Source: Tardiphaga sp. (GTDB lineage: Bacteria; Pseudomonadota; Alphaproteobacteria; Rhizobiales; Xanthobacteraceae). Taken from it: a stretch of 64,000 bases of DNA. Both the position numbers and the translations under genes were made by a program. The notes under the pieces were generated by a model that was given only the letters and a program-made list of their open reading frames with translations, did not search any database and had not been told where the DNA came from. The stretch spans positions 18,470-82,469 of the forward strand of contig JASBVG010000073.1 of assembly GCA_030147505.1 (NCBI GenBank), read 5' to 3'. This document shows, piece after piece, positions 18,126 through 26,770 of this stretch (position 1 is the first letter of the stretch; every line of letters starts with the position of its first letter).

Positions 18126-18595
18126 CCGCGATTACCGGCCATTGTCGCGGCCGCTTGCTTGATGGCCTGACGGATCTGATTATAGGTGCCGCACCGACAC
18201 AGATTGCCGGACATGGCATCGTCGATTTGCTGATCCGTTGGGTTCGAACTCGCAGCCAGAAGAGCGGTCGCCTGCATGATCTGCCCGGTCTGGCAGTAGC
18301 CGCATTGGGCGACGTCCAGCGCGATCCATGCCTCCTGAACAGGATGGAGCTTGTTGTCCGCCGAAGTCATTCCTTCGATGGTCACGATCGATGCCCCCTC
18401 GACGCTGGCAAGCGGCGTGACACAAGAGCGCCTCGCTTCATCGTTGACGTGCACTGTGCAGCATCCGCAAAGTGCCGCACCACAGCCATACTTCGCGCCT
18501 GTCAGGCCGAGTTCCTCACGAAGCACCCAAAGCAACGGCGTATTGGGGTCGACCTCGAGATTGTGCGGCTTGCCGTTAATTGTGACCCGAACCAT
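18122..18595 (-). CDS. (2Fe-2S)-binding subunit of molybdenum hydroxylase
   Basis: This 157-aa small subunit has two domains. The plant-ferredoxin-like N-terminal half carries the first cluster ([16 protein letters not shown], with a later Cys). The helical C-terminal half carries the second ([10 protein letters not shown] and NLCRCGTY). These are the XDH/IorA type clusters, which move electrons from molybdopterin outward. No signal peptide is seen, which fits co-export with the Tat-tagged large subunit. It is the first gene of the two-gene operon. Confidence 0.93.
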   Translation of the reverse strand: MVRVTINGKPHNLEVDPNTPLLWVLREELGLTGAKYGCGAALCGCCTVHVNDEARRSCVTPLASVEGASIVTIEGMTSADNKLHPVQEAWIALDVAQCGYCQTGQIMQATALLAASSNPTDQQIDDAMSGNLCRCGTYNQIRQAIKQAAATMAGNRG

Positions 18596-18968
18596 TGTGA
18601 ACCTGCTCCAGGAAAGCCCCCAGCGGATGGCTTTCAGATAGCGGGCTACATTGGCAGAGCTTTGCCAGATATGGCTTCAACTGTAACAAAACATGTCAAA
18701 CAGGCTGGCCTGCCCTGTGAGGTGATACAGCTGCAGCCCTGATAGATGAGCGCCTATCGGCTATTCGGAAGGTCAATGCCAACCATCCCGAGAAGAGATC
18801 CTGGCCGCATATTCCAGTGCCAACCTGCTCCACTCGGGCATTGTCGCGGCGGATGCCCTCATGCGGATCGCAGAAACCGTGTGGACAGGGGCATGCGGCC
18901 GCTAGGGTATCCGCTCTTAGTAAGACTCGGTAACAACGAGCCGAGGTTAGAACTAAGTGCTTGATAAA
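18596..18968. other. spacer upstream of the 2Fe-2S gene
   Basis: There is no supported gene in about 370 bp. It must hold the promoter of the molybdenum hydroxylase operon. CAACTGTAACAAAACATGT (18678-18696), read on the minus strand, resembles the motif upstream of the cytochrome operon. The stretch near the tRNA shows nothing recognisable. Confidence 0.4.
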
Positions 18969-19045
18969 TGGCGCGCCCGAAAGGATTCGAACCTCTGACC
19001 CCCAGATTCGTAGTCTGGTGCTCTATCCAGCTGAGCTACGGGCGC
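18969..19045 (-). tRNA. tRNA-Arg (anticodon ACG)
   Basis: The reverse complement folds as a 77-nt cloverleaf including an encoded CCA. The acceptor pairs GCGCCCG with CGGGCGC; the D arm has GCTCAGCTGGATAGAGC; the anticodon arm is CCAGA-CTACGAA-TCTGG with anticodon ACG; the T arm contains GGTTCGAATCC; the discriminator base is G. It decodes CGU/CGC/CGA codons after A34 deamination. Confidence 0.97.
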
Positions 19046-19213
19046 GTGCCGCGACGTGGGGTCTGTATGAAGACCGCCGGTGTCGGATGCGTTTCGGAAA
19101 GCGATGTTTGCGAAAGCGCGCCATCCCTAACGGGTTGGCGGCAGCTTGGCAAGCGTCTGCGGGCGGATATTTCACTCTCGTGACACCCGCCGTCCCGCCG
19201 CCCTCCCGGCCGC

Positions 19214-20692
19214 TCAGGCGCGGGCTCGCTCGCCGCGAATACTGAGCAGTTCCACCGGCCGATCTGGCAGCGTGATACGGAACGTCGCGCCGATGGTGCC
19301 TTCCACCAGCGCGATGTCGCCGTCATGGGCGCGCACCAGTTCGGCGGCGATGGCAAGGCCGAGCCCGCTGCCGCCCGGCCGCGACGAGCCCTGGAACGCC
19401 TCGAACAGATGATCCCTGGCCTTTTGCGGCACGCCGGGGCCGGTATCGGAGACTTCGAGAATCGTCACGGCCCCCTCACGGCGGCCGGTGATGCGAATCT
19501 GGCGCGGCGCGGCGTCGCTGTCGGGCTGGCCTTCAAGCGCCTGGGCGGCATTGCGAACCAGATTGAGCAGGATGCGAAACAGGTGGTCCGGATCGGCGTC
19601 GATCGTCAATCCGCGCTCGATCGCATTGATCCAGCCGATCGCATCGTCATTGGCGAGCCCCGCCGATTCGCGCACGTCGCAGACCACCTGCTCGACGGCC
19701 ATCATGCGCCGGTCGGGCGGGGCTTCCTGAGCGCGGCCGTATGAAAGAGTGGACTGACAGAAAGCGATGGCGCGTTCGAGCGACCGCATCAGCTTCGGCG
19801 CAAAACGCTGTACGCGCGGATCGGGCACGCTGGCGAGCTGATCCGACAACAGCTGCGACGACGCCAGCAGATTGCGCAGATCGTGATTGATCTTCGACAC
19901 CGCGAGACCGAGCGCGGCGAGACGGCTCTTCTGATGCAGCATCGAGACGAGATCGCGCTGCATGTCGGAGAATTCGCGCTCGGCGACGCCGATCTCGTCG
20001 GCGCGCGAACTGGGCACGATGATGCGCGCCGGGCTTTCGGGGTTTTCGTGGAAGGCGACCATGTTCGCCGTCAGCCGCCGCATCGGGCGCACGAACAGGT
20101 AATGCAAGGCGAGGTAGACAAGGCCCGCGGAGAGGATTGCCAGACCCAGCGACACCCACAGGAGATTGCTGGAGAAGCGATACATCGCCTGCCGCAGCGG
20201 CAATTCGTCCACCACCACCTCGATGAACTGTGCCCCGCCCGGCGCCGGGCCGATGATGCGCATGGTCTGGTTGCCGGTCTCGAACATCAGCTGGAACGCA
20301 TCGACGATGGCCGACCACACGGTCATCGCGCGCATGTCCACGTCGTGATCGATCTGCGGCGGCAGATCGGCGCTGGCAAGCAGGCGCCGCTGCTGGCCCC
20401 ATTTGATGGCGACGGCGCGGGCGCCGATGCTGCTGAGAATCTGCCGCGAGAGCGACTCCGGCACCATGCCGAGCGGCGCCGCGTCGAGCACCAGCGCGGC
20501 GGTGTTGGCCGCCGCCAGCCGGTCATTGAGACGGTTGATACGGAAATTGGCGATCGAGGGGACGTAAATCAGGATCTGGGCCAGCAGGACCAGCGGAATG
20601 GTCAGCAGCAGCAGCTTGCCGGACAGGCCGAGCTTGCGCAGCGGGCCGAGCCGGAGCAGTGGTTCGATGGGCCTTTCGTCCGCCGATGACAC
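19214..20692 (-). CDS. HAMP-domain sensor histidine kinase (orphan)
   Basis: The ORF is open to 20785, but I prefer the GTG giving (M)SSADERPIEPLLRLG (492 aa), since the upstream residues look unlike coding sequence of this family. TM1 is at about residues 20-40, a periplasmic loop follows, and TM2 is at about 180-205. Then come HAMP (FVRPMRRLTANM), an unusual H-box SKINHDLRNLLASSQLL, and an ATPase domain with NLVRNAAQAL, SDTGPGVP and GGSGLGLAIA. The HDLRN form is nearer to the NtrB/DctB-like kinases than to EnvZ. No response regulator is adjacent, so its partner is elsewhere. Confidence 0.88.
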   Translation of the reverse strand: MSSADERPIEPLLRLGPLRKLGLSGKLLLLTIPLVLLAQILIYVPSIANFRINRLNDRLAAANTAALVLDAAPLGMVPESLSRQILSSIGARAVAIKWGQQRRLLASADLPPQIDHDVDMRAMTVWSAIVDAFQLMFETGNQTMRIIGPAPGGAQFIEVVVDELPLRQAMYRFSSNLLWVSLGLAILSAGLVYLALHYLFVRPMRRLTANMVAFHENPESPARIIVPSSRADEIGVAEREFSDMQRDLVSMLHQKSRLAALGLAVSKINHDLRNLLASSQLLSDQLASVPDPRVQRFAPKLMRSLERAIAFCQSTLSYGRAQEAPPDRRMMAVEQVVCDVRESAGLANDDAIGWINAIERGLTIDADPDHLFRILLNLVRNAAQALEGQPDSDAAPRQIRITGRREGAVTILEVSDTGPGVPQKARDHLFEAFQGSSRPGGSGLGLAIAAELVRAHDGDIALVEGTIGATFRITLPDRPVELLSIRGERARA

Positions 20693-20927
20693 GCAATGAG
20701 CCTCAGATCTCTCTGAATGGACGTTGAACGATCTCGATATACGGGTCCAACGACGATTCGTTACGGGCCGTAACACTGGCTCCAAAGCCTGTCCGCTGGG
20801 CGAACGAACCGCAAGTCATGTGATGGGTCCCGGTCCCGATCGGGTTGTCGAAGCCTGAGGTATCTTTTTCCGGTATCAATTGCCCGTTGATTTATCAGGC
20901 GATCCCGCAACTTGTTACCGGGCAAGA

Positions 20928-20956
20928 TTGACGAAAACAGGACGCTCGCTTATAAG
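20928..20956 (+). promoter_or_regulatory. sigma-70-type promoter for rpmH-rnpA
   Basis: TTGACG and TATAAG are separated by exactly 17 bp, about 170 bp before the rpmH GTG. The fit to the housekeeping consensus is good and the position suits the rpmH operon. Confidence 0.7.
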
Positions 20957-21129
20957 CCGCGCCAACTGCCCGCGATGGTCCGGTTTTCGGCCGGATCGAC
21001 CCCGAGGGGTCGACCGCACTTGCAGCCGGAAACGGCTCGCGAAGTCAACATCTTAGGGCACATCTCATTCAATTGGTGATCGATTGCCAGCACGGCGGTC
21101 TATTGCCCGGTTCATTCGGAGTACGACCC

Positions 21130-21264
21130 GTGAAGCGCACTTATCAACCCTCGAAACTGGTGCGCAAGCGCCGCCACGGCTTCCGTGCCCGTCTCGCCAC
21201 CGTCGGCGGCCGCAAGGTTCTGGCTGCGCGCCGCGCCCGTGGCCGCAAGCGCCTCAGCGCCTGA
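21130..21264 (+). CDS. rpmH: 50S ribosomal protein L34
   Basis: This 44-aa highly basic protein begins (V)[17 protein letters not shown], the invariant L34 start, and ends in [11 protein letters not shown]. The start is GTG with a GGAG ribosome site 9 nt upstream; the longer ATG start in the ORF track is not real. L34 is part of the large ribosomal subunit. It is followed by rnpA in the nearly universal rpmH-rnpA-yidC order. Confidence 0.97.
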
Positions 21265-21289
21265 TCGGATCATCTTCCGAGACATCGTC

Positions 21290-21631
21290 ATGGAGCGGCT
21301 CAGGCAGCGGGCGGACTTCCTCGCTGCCGCCGCTTCGTCGCGCGTGAATGCCCCTGCTTTTGTCCTGCAGCGGCGACATCGTGACGACACCGGCCCGGTC
21401 AGGGTCGGTTTTACCGTTACCAAGAAGAATGGAACCGCCCCCGAGCGAAACCGGATCAAGCGCCGGCTTCGCGAACTGGTGAAGCGCGTCGATCCATTGT
21501 CTATGCGCGCCCACAGCGATTATGTGCTAGTCGGCCGTCGCAATGCGCTGACGCGCGATTTTGCCACCATGCTCGACGATCTCCGCTCGGCGCTGCACCG
21601 CCTCGACCGGCAATCTTCAAAAACGACGTGA
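21290..21631 (+). CDS. rnpA: ribonuclease P protein component
   Basis: This 113-aa basic protein starts at MERLRQRADF. It has the RNR-type signature RNRIKRRLRELVK and a GFTVTKKNGTA strand typical of RnpA. The protein binds the catalytic M1 RNA (not in this window) to remove 5' leaders from pre-tRNAs. It lies 25 nt after rpmH in the same operon, before yidC. Confidence 0.95.
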   Translation: MERLRQRADFLAAAASSRVNAPAFVLQRRHRDDTGPVRVGFTVTKKNGTAPERNRIKRRLRELVKRVDPLSMRAHSDYVLVGRRNALTRDFATMLDDLRSALHRLDRQSSKTT

Positions 21632-21709
21632 CCTGACGCTCGCAGCCTGCCACAAGCGCGCTGCTGGCGGCGACAGCCGCACCCGCATTCGGATGACGAG
21701 ACCTGAACG

Positions 21710-23569
21710 ATGACCGACAATCGCAACACCATCATAGCCGTCGTTCTGTCCGGCCTGGTGCTTATTGGCTGGCAATATTTCTACAACATCCCGCAGATGG
21801 AAAAGCAGAAGGCGCAGCAGGCCACGCAGGCGCAGCTCGCCAATCCCGCGCAACCAGCCGGCAGCGGCACCGCGCCGCAGCCCGGTTCATCGGCCCCGAC
21901 ACCCGCTGGCGCGCCGAGCAACGCCGCCCCCGCCAATGCGCCGGTCAGCCGCGACACCGCCATCTCCGCCACCAAGCGCGTGAAGATCGACACGCCGCGC
22001 ATCGCCGGCTCGATCTCGCTGAAGGGCGCGCGTCTCGACGACATCGCGCTCACCAAATTCCGCATGACCGTCGATCCGACCTCGCCGCCGATCACGCTGT
22101 TCTCGCCCTCGGGCACCGCGGCGCCTTACTACGCCGAATTCGGCTGGGTCGGCGCTTCCGGCAGCAATGTGAAGCTGCCCGACGCAACCGCCGAATGGAT
22201 CCAGGACGGCAGCAATGCCCTCACCCCGTCTTCGCCCGTCGTACTGAAATACGACAATGGACAGGGCCTCACCTTCACCCGCACGATCTCGATCGACGAC
22301 CGCTACCTGTTCTCGATCAAGGACGATGTGAGCAATGCCGGCAGCAATCCAGTCACGCTGTATCCCTACGCGCTGATCTCGCGCCACGGCACGCCGCATG
22401 TGGAAGGCTATTACATCCTGCATGAAGGTCTCGTCGGCTATCTCGGCGACAAGGGCCTGCAGGAATACGGTTACAAGAAGATCGAGGAAGCCAAGCAGGT
22501 CGACTTCAACGTCACCAATGGCTGGCTCGGCATCACCGACAAATACTGGGCGTCGGCACTGCTGCCCGACACCAATGCGAAGCTGGCCGCGAAATTCTCG
22601 TCGAACATGGCCGGCACGGTTCGCACCTACCAGACCGACTATCTGCAGGATGCGCAGACCGTCGCGCCGGGCGGCACGACCACCGCGCATGCCCGCCTGT
22701 TCGCCGGCGCCAAGGAAGCCGCCACCGTCGGCATCAACTTCCCGCTCGCGGTCGGTCTCGGCGGCTACAACCAGTCACTTGGCCTCAACCACTTCGATCT
22801 CCTGATCGACTGGGGCTGGTTCTACTTCATCACCAAGCCGATGTTCCTGGCGCTCGACTGGTTCTTCCACCTGTTCGGCAATTTCGGCGTCGCCATTCTG
22901 CTGGTGACGGTGCTGGTCAAGATCATCTTCTTCCCGCTCGCCAACAAGTCCTACGCCTCGATGGCGAAGATGAAGGCGATCCAGCCGCAACTTCAGTCGC
23001 TCAAGGAGCGCTATCCGGACGACCGGATGAAGCAGCAGCAGGAGATGATGGAGATCTACAAGAAGGAGAAGATCAATCCGGTCGCCGGCTGTCTTCCCGT
23101 CCTGCTGCAGATCCCGGTGTTCTTCTCACTCTACAAGGTTCTGTTCGTCACCATCGAAATGCGCCACGCGCCGTTCTTCGGCTGGATTAAGGACCTGTCG
23201 GCGCATGATCCGACCAACCTGTTCAACCTGTTCGGGCTGATCCCGTTCGATCCCACCACGATCCCGGTTCTCGGCCACTACCTCGCGCTCGGCATCTGGC
23301 CGATCATCATGGGCATCACGATGTGGTTCCAGATGAAGCTGAATCCGACGCCGCCGGATCCGACCCAGAAGATGATCTTCGACTGGATGCCGCTGATCTT
23401 CACCTTCATGCTTGCGGGCTTCCCGGCCGGTCTCGTGATCTACTGGGCCTGGAATAACCTGCTCTCGGTGCTGCAGCAGGCCTACATTATGAACAAGAAC
23501 GGCGTGAAGGTGGAGCTGTTCGACAACATCAAGTCGACCTTCGGCAAGAAGCCGGCCGAAAAGACCTAA
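21710..23569 (+). CDS. yidC: membrane protein insertase YidC
   Basis: This 619-aa protein is of the Gram-negative long type. TM1 is at about residues 8-24, then an Ala/Pro-rich linker and a large periplasmic P1 beta domain (about 85-350). A C-terminal five-helix insertase core follows (about 370-605), with KNKSYASMAKMKAIQPQL-like and CLPVLLQIPVFFSLYKVL segments. It inserts and folds inner-membrane proteins alone or with SecYEG. It follows rnpA and precedes engB. Confidence 0.97.
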   Translation: MTDNRNTIIAVVLSGLVLIGWQYFYNIPQMEKQKAQQATQAQLANPAQPAGSGTAPQPGSSAPTPAGAPSNAAPANAPVSRDTAISATKRVKIDTPRIAGSISLKGARLDDIALTKFRMTVDPTSPPITLFSPSGTAAPYYAEFGWVGASGSNVKLPDATAEWIQDGSNALTPSSPVVLKYDNGQGLTFTRTISIDDRYLFSIKDDVSNAGSNPVTLYPYALISRHGTPHVEGYYILHEGLVGYLGDKGLQEYGYKKIEEAKQVDFNVTNGWLGITDKYWASALLPDTNAKLAAKFSSNMAGTVRTYQTDYLQDAQTVAPGGTTTAHARLFAGAKEAATVGINFPLAVGLGGYNQSLGLNHFDLLIDWGWFYFITKPMFLALDWFFHLFGNFGVAILLVTVLVKIIFFPLANKSYASMAKMKAIQPQLQSLKERYPDDRMKQQQEMMEIYKKEKINPVAGCLPVLLQIPVFFSLYKVLFVTIEMRHAPFFGWIKDLSAHDPTNLFNLFGLIPFDPTTIPVLGHYLALGIWPIIMGITMWFQMKLNPTPPDPTQKMIFDWMPLIFTFMLAGFPAGLVIYWAWNNLLSVLQQAYIMNKNGVKVELFDNIKSTFGKKPAEKT

Positions 23570-23591
23570 CGGCCAAAACCTGACGACTGAG

Positions 23592-23610
23592 GCGGCGCCG
23601 CGGGCGCCGC
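23592..23610 (+). terminator. GC-rich hairpin after yidC (weak terminator or attenuator)
   Basis: GCGGCGCC and GGCGCCGC form an 8-bp stem with a 3-nt loop, followed by TTCTTCG rather than a clean T run. It may reduce, not stop, read-through into engB. Confidence 0.35.
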
Positions 23611-23651
23611 TTCTTCGTTGAGGGGCACACAATCAAGGAAAGGCCCTTCAC

Positions 23652-24302
23652 ATGACCACCGAACCCGATGCGGAGCTGATCGAACAGGGACGCCTGATGT
23701 TCGCCGGCGAATGGAAGTTCATCTGGGCTTCCCCCTCGCTCGAAACCCTGCCGCCGATGGCCGGCATGGAAGTCGCCTTCGCCGGCCGCTCCAATGTCGG
23801 CAAGTCCAGCCTCATCAATGCGCTGACTGGCCGCAATGCGCTGGCGAGGACCTCGCATACGCCAGGCCGCACGCAAGAGCTGATCTTCTTCGAAGGCCCG
23901 CAGAACGGGGATTTCCGTCTCGTGGACATGCCCGGCTATGGCTATGCCTCGGCCCCCAAAGCCAAGATCGCGTCCTGGACCAAGCTGATCTATTCCTTCT
24001 TGCAAGGCCGCGCGACGCTGGCCCGCGTCTATGTGCTGATCGACAGCCGCCACGGTCTCAAGGATGTCGATCTCGACGTGCTGAAATCGCTCGACCGCTC
24101 CGCCGTCAGCTATCAGATCGTGCTGACCAAGGCTGATCAGGTCAAGAAGGCCGAGCTGGAAAAGGTGAAGGAAGAAACCCAGGCCGCGCTGCGCACGCAT
24201 CCCGCCGCCTTTCCCGAAATCCTGGTGACCTCATCGCGCGATGGCGGCGGCATGGCCGAGCTGCGCGCCGCGATGATGCGCCTGCTCAACGAGCGCAGCT
24301 GA
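23652..24302 (+). CDS. engB: ribosome biogenesis GTP-binding protein EngB/YsxC
   Basis: This 216-aa TRAFAC GTPase has G1 GRSNVGKSS (about residue 45), a switch I Thr in SHTPGRTQ, G3 DMPGYGYA and G4 TKAD. The family is needed for assembly of the 50S subunit. Its stop overlaps the DUF423 gene start by one base (TGATG), so the two are coupled. Confidence 0.96.
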   Translation: MTTEPDAELIEQGRLMFAGEWKFIWASPSLETLPPMAGMEVAFAGRSNVGKSSLINALTGRNALARTSHTPGRTQELIFFEGPQNGDFRLVDMPGYGYASAPKAKIASWTKLIYSFLQGRATLARVYVLIDSRHGLKDVDLDVLKSLDRSAVSYQIVLTKADQVKKAELEKVKEETQAALRTHPAAFPEILVTSSRDGGGMAELRAAMMRLLNERS

Positions 24303-24673
24303 TGGCCCGCCTGTGTCGCCTTCTGATTATCTGCGCCGGCGTGATGGGCGCGCTCGGCGTGATCCTCGCCGCCGCCTCCGCGCATCAACCCGATGCGAGC
24401 CGCCTCGCCTCGGCCTCGTCGATGCTGCTGTTTCACGCGGCCGCGATTCTCGGAGCCGTCGCGCTGTCGGAACGCGGCACGCTGCATCCACGCATCGGCC
24501 TCGTCTCGGCCTTCGGCTTTGTCATCGCAACGTCACTGTTCGCCGGCGATCTTACCCTGCGCCAATATGTCGGCCACGGTCTGTTCCCGATGGCTGCGCC
24601 CACCGGCGGCACGCTTCTGATCGCAAGCTGGATCGCGCTGGCGGTATCCGCGGCATGGCCGAAGCGCGCGTAA
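24302..24673 (+). CDS. DUF423 family membrane protein
   Basis: This 123-aa protein has four hydrophobic helices and the DUF423 pattern: GVMGALGVILAAASAHQ at the start, LLFHAAAILG, and GDLTLRQYVG near the third helix, ending in APTGGTLLIASWIALA. The family is widespread in bacterial inner membranes without an established function. It is coupled to engB by a one-base overlap and lies 68 nt before argB. Confidence 0.88.
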   Translation: MARLCRLLIICAGVMGALGVILAAASAHQPDASRLASASSMLLFHAAAILGAVALSERGTLHPRIGLVSAFGFVIATSLFAGDLTLRQYVGHGLFPMAAPTGGTLLIASWIALAVSAAWPKRA

Positions 24674-24741
24674 CGCGCTTTGCACCCCTTCCACCAATCA
24701 GCTAGAACGCGCCGCAGCCCGCTCACCGTGAGACCCGCTTC

Positions 24742-25638
24742 ATGACCGACGCGCCCATCATCAGTGCTCTCGAAAAGGCCCACATCCTCTCCGAAGCGCT
24801 GCCGCACATGCAGCAGTATGACGAGGAAACCATCGTCATCAAATATGGCGGCCACGCCATGGGCGCCGAAGATACTGCCCGCGCCTTTGCCCGCGACATC
24901 GTGCTGCTGGAGCAGACCGCCATCAATCCGGTGGTCGTGCATGGCGGCGGGCCGCAGATCGCGCAAATGCTGCAGCGTCTCGGCATCAAGTCGGAATTCG
25001 CCGCCGGGCTGCGCATCACCGACGCCGCCACCATCGAGATCGTCGAGATGGTGCTGGCAGGCTCCATCAACAAGTCGATCGTCAGCTACATCAACGAAGC
25101 AGGCGGCAAGGCCGTCGGCCTGTGCGGCAAGGACGGCAACATGGTCACTGCGTCGAAGGCGACGCGCACCATGGTTGATCCGGATTCGAACATCGAGAAG
25201 GTTGTCGATCTCGGTTTCGTCGGCGAGCCCGAAAAGGTCGATCTGACGCTGCTCAACCAGTTGATCGGCTATGAGCTGATCCCTGTGCTGGCGCCGCTGG
25301 CGGCGTCGAAGGACGGGAAGACCTACAACGTCAATGCCGACACCTTCGCCGGCGCCGTCGCCGGTGCGCTGAAGGCCAAGCGCCTCTTGCTACTGACCGA
25401 CGTGCCGGGCGTTCTCGACAAGTCGAAGAAGCTGATCCCGGAACTGTCGATCAAGGATGCCCGCAAGCTGATCGCCGACGGCACCATTTCCGGCGGCATG
25501 ATCCCCAAGGTCGAGACCTGCATCTACTCCCTTGAACAAGGCGTCGAAGGCGTCGTCATCATCGACGGCAAGACGCCGCATGCGGTGCTGCTCGAACTCT
25601 TCACCAATCAGGGCACGGGCACGCTGATCCACAAGTGA
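24742..25638 (+). CDS. argB: acetylglutamate kinase
   Basis: ArgB phosphorylates N-acetyl-L-glutamate, the second step of arginine biosynthesis. The 298-aa product shows the amino-acid-kinase motifs KYGGHAMG (about residue 32) and HGGGPQI (about 70), the ARG-type [12 protein letters not shown] helix, [12 protein letters not shown] and a C-terminal [17 protein letters not shown]. Length is typical of the hexameric, arginine-inhibited class. A repeat element starts 26 nt after its stop. Confidence 0.97.
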   Translation: MTDAPIISALEKAHILSEALPHMQQYDEETIVIKYGGHAMGAEDTARAFARDIVLLEQTAINPVVVHGGGPQIAQMLQRLGIKSEFAAGLRITDAATIEIVEMVLAGSINKSIVSYINEAGGKAVGLCGKDGNMVTASKATRTMVDPDSNIEKVVDLGFVGEPEKVDLTLLNQLIGYELIPVLAPLAASKDGKTYNVNADTFAGAVAGALKAKRLLLLTDVPGVLDKSKKLIPELSIKDARKLIADGTISGGMIPKVETCIYSLEQGVEGVVIIDGKTPHAVLLELFTNQGTGTLIHK

Positions 25639-25663
25639 TGGGCGGGGAGCAGATCAGAAACTC

Positions 25664-25752
25664 CGTCATGCCCGGGCTTGACCCGGGCACCCATCTTTTC
25701 TGGTCACGTGTGAGGAGCAAGCTGGATGGCCGGATCAAGCCCGGCCATGACG
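25664..25752. repeat. palindromic intergenic repeat (CGTCATGCCCGGGCTTG type)
   Basis: The left arm reads CGTCATGCCCGGGCTTGACC; the right arm, in reverse, reads CATGGCCGGGCTTGATCCGG. The element could form a long hairpin. The ORF track translates it as PGLDPGTHLFW...RIKPGHDV, a familiar spurious peptide in this bacterial group, at the front of the DUF1036 gene. Confidence 0.75.
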
Positions 25753-26756
25753 TGGTGAGCGGTCTCGGCCGCTCCATCATCTTCAGCGCCGTCCTCCTCC
25801 TCACCGCCTTTACCACCGCTGCCCATGCCGACCTCAAGCTCTGCAATCGCATGAGCTATGTCATCGATGTCGCCATCGGCATCGATGACAAGAGCGCCAC
25901 CGCTACCCGCGGCTGGTTTCGCATCGATCCCGCGCAATGCAAGATCGTCGCCCAAGGCACGCTGACCGCCGACCGCCTGCTGCTGCATGCCCGCGTGCTG
26001 CCGCTCTATGGCGCCGCGCCTGCGCAGACTGGCAGTGACAATCTCTGCATAGCCTCTGACAATTTTGTCATCGCCGCAGCCCGTCAGTGCCGCGCCGGAC
26101 AGACGCTGGCCCCCTTTACCACTATCCAGCCGTCACAGACCGAGGACGGCAACATGGTTGCCTATCTCGCCGAAGACAGCGAATACGACGACGAGCAGGC
26201 CAAACTCGCCGCGATCCAGCGCCTGCTGTCGATCGCCGGATACGACACCACGCCGATCGACGGAGTCGATGGCCCGAAGACGCAGAACGGCCTCGCCGCC
26301 TTCCTCAGGAGCCGCGGCCTGACGAACGATATCATCAATGCACCGAATTTCTTCGAGGCGATGGTGACCGGCGTGCAGGCGCCATCTGCCAATGGACTCA
26401 CCTGGTGCAACGACACCTCCTACAAGGTGATGGCTTCTGTCGCGACCGATGACGGCAAGGGCGTCATCGCGCGCGGCTGGTATCGCATCGAGCCCGGCAA
26501 GTGCCTGCGTCCGGACGTGACCGGCCAGCCGAGGCAGATCCTGTCTTTCGCCGAAGCTGTCGACGACACCGGCCGCGCCATCCGCATTGCCGACAAGCCG
26601 CTGAACTGGGGCGGTCCGCGCACGCTGTGCACGCGCGAGAGCAAATTCGAGATCCGCGACCACGCCGACTGCGCCGCCCGCGGTCTCACCGCCTCCGGCT
26701 ATGCCGCCGTGGACATGACCAGCGGCGGCAAGACGGTGCGCTTCGCGATACCTTGA
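25752..26756 (+). CDS. DUF1036 domain protein with internal peptidoglycan-binding-like repeat
   Basis: The ORF is open from a GTG at 25635, but its first 40 codons are the repeat element, so I place the start at one of the tandem GTGs (25752 or 25755), giving about 334 aa. A signal peptide (IIFSAVLLLTAFTTAAHA) leads to a first DUF1036 domain (DLKLCNRMSYVIDVAI...RGWFRIDPAQC). A segment like PG_binding_1 follows (RLLSIAGYDTTPIDGVDGP), then a second DUF1036 copy (LTWCNDTSYKVMASV...RGWYRIEPGKC). It is likely periplasmic; function unknown. A GTG start without a clear RBS leaves the N-terminus uncertain. Confidence 0.82.
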   Translation: MVSGLGRSIIFSAVLLLTAFTTAAHADLKLCNRMSYVIDVAIGIDDKSATATRGWFRIDPAQCKIVAQGTLTADRLLLHARVLPLYGAAPAQTGSDNLCIASDNFVIAAARQCRAGQTLAPFTTIQPSQTEDGNMVAYLAEDSEYDDEQAKLAAIQRLLSIAGYDTTPIDGVDGPKTQNGLAAFLRSRGLTNDIINAPNFFEAMVTGVQAPSANGLTWCNDTSYKVMASVATDDGKGVIARGWYRIEPGKCLRPDVTGQPRQILSFAEAVDDTGRAIRIADKPLNWGGPRTLCTRESKFEIRDHADCAARGLTASGYAAVDMTSGGKTVRFAIP

Positions 26757-26770
26757 GCGAGACCATTGAA

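Noticed and set aside
18969-19045. Phage or island attachment site at tRNA-Arg
   Set aside because: No second copy of the tRNA 3' end and no integrase were found in the window, so the idea is left only as a weak finding about the region.
18961-19245. Plus-strand ORFs giving MARPKGFEPLTPRFVVWCS and a related frame
   Set aside because: They are translations of the antisense of tRNA-Arg(ACG), a well-known kind of false protein call.
20693-21130. Possible replication origin near rpmH-rnpA
   Set aside because: In many bacteria rpmH lies near oriC, but there is no dnaA, dnaN or cluster of DnaA boxes here.
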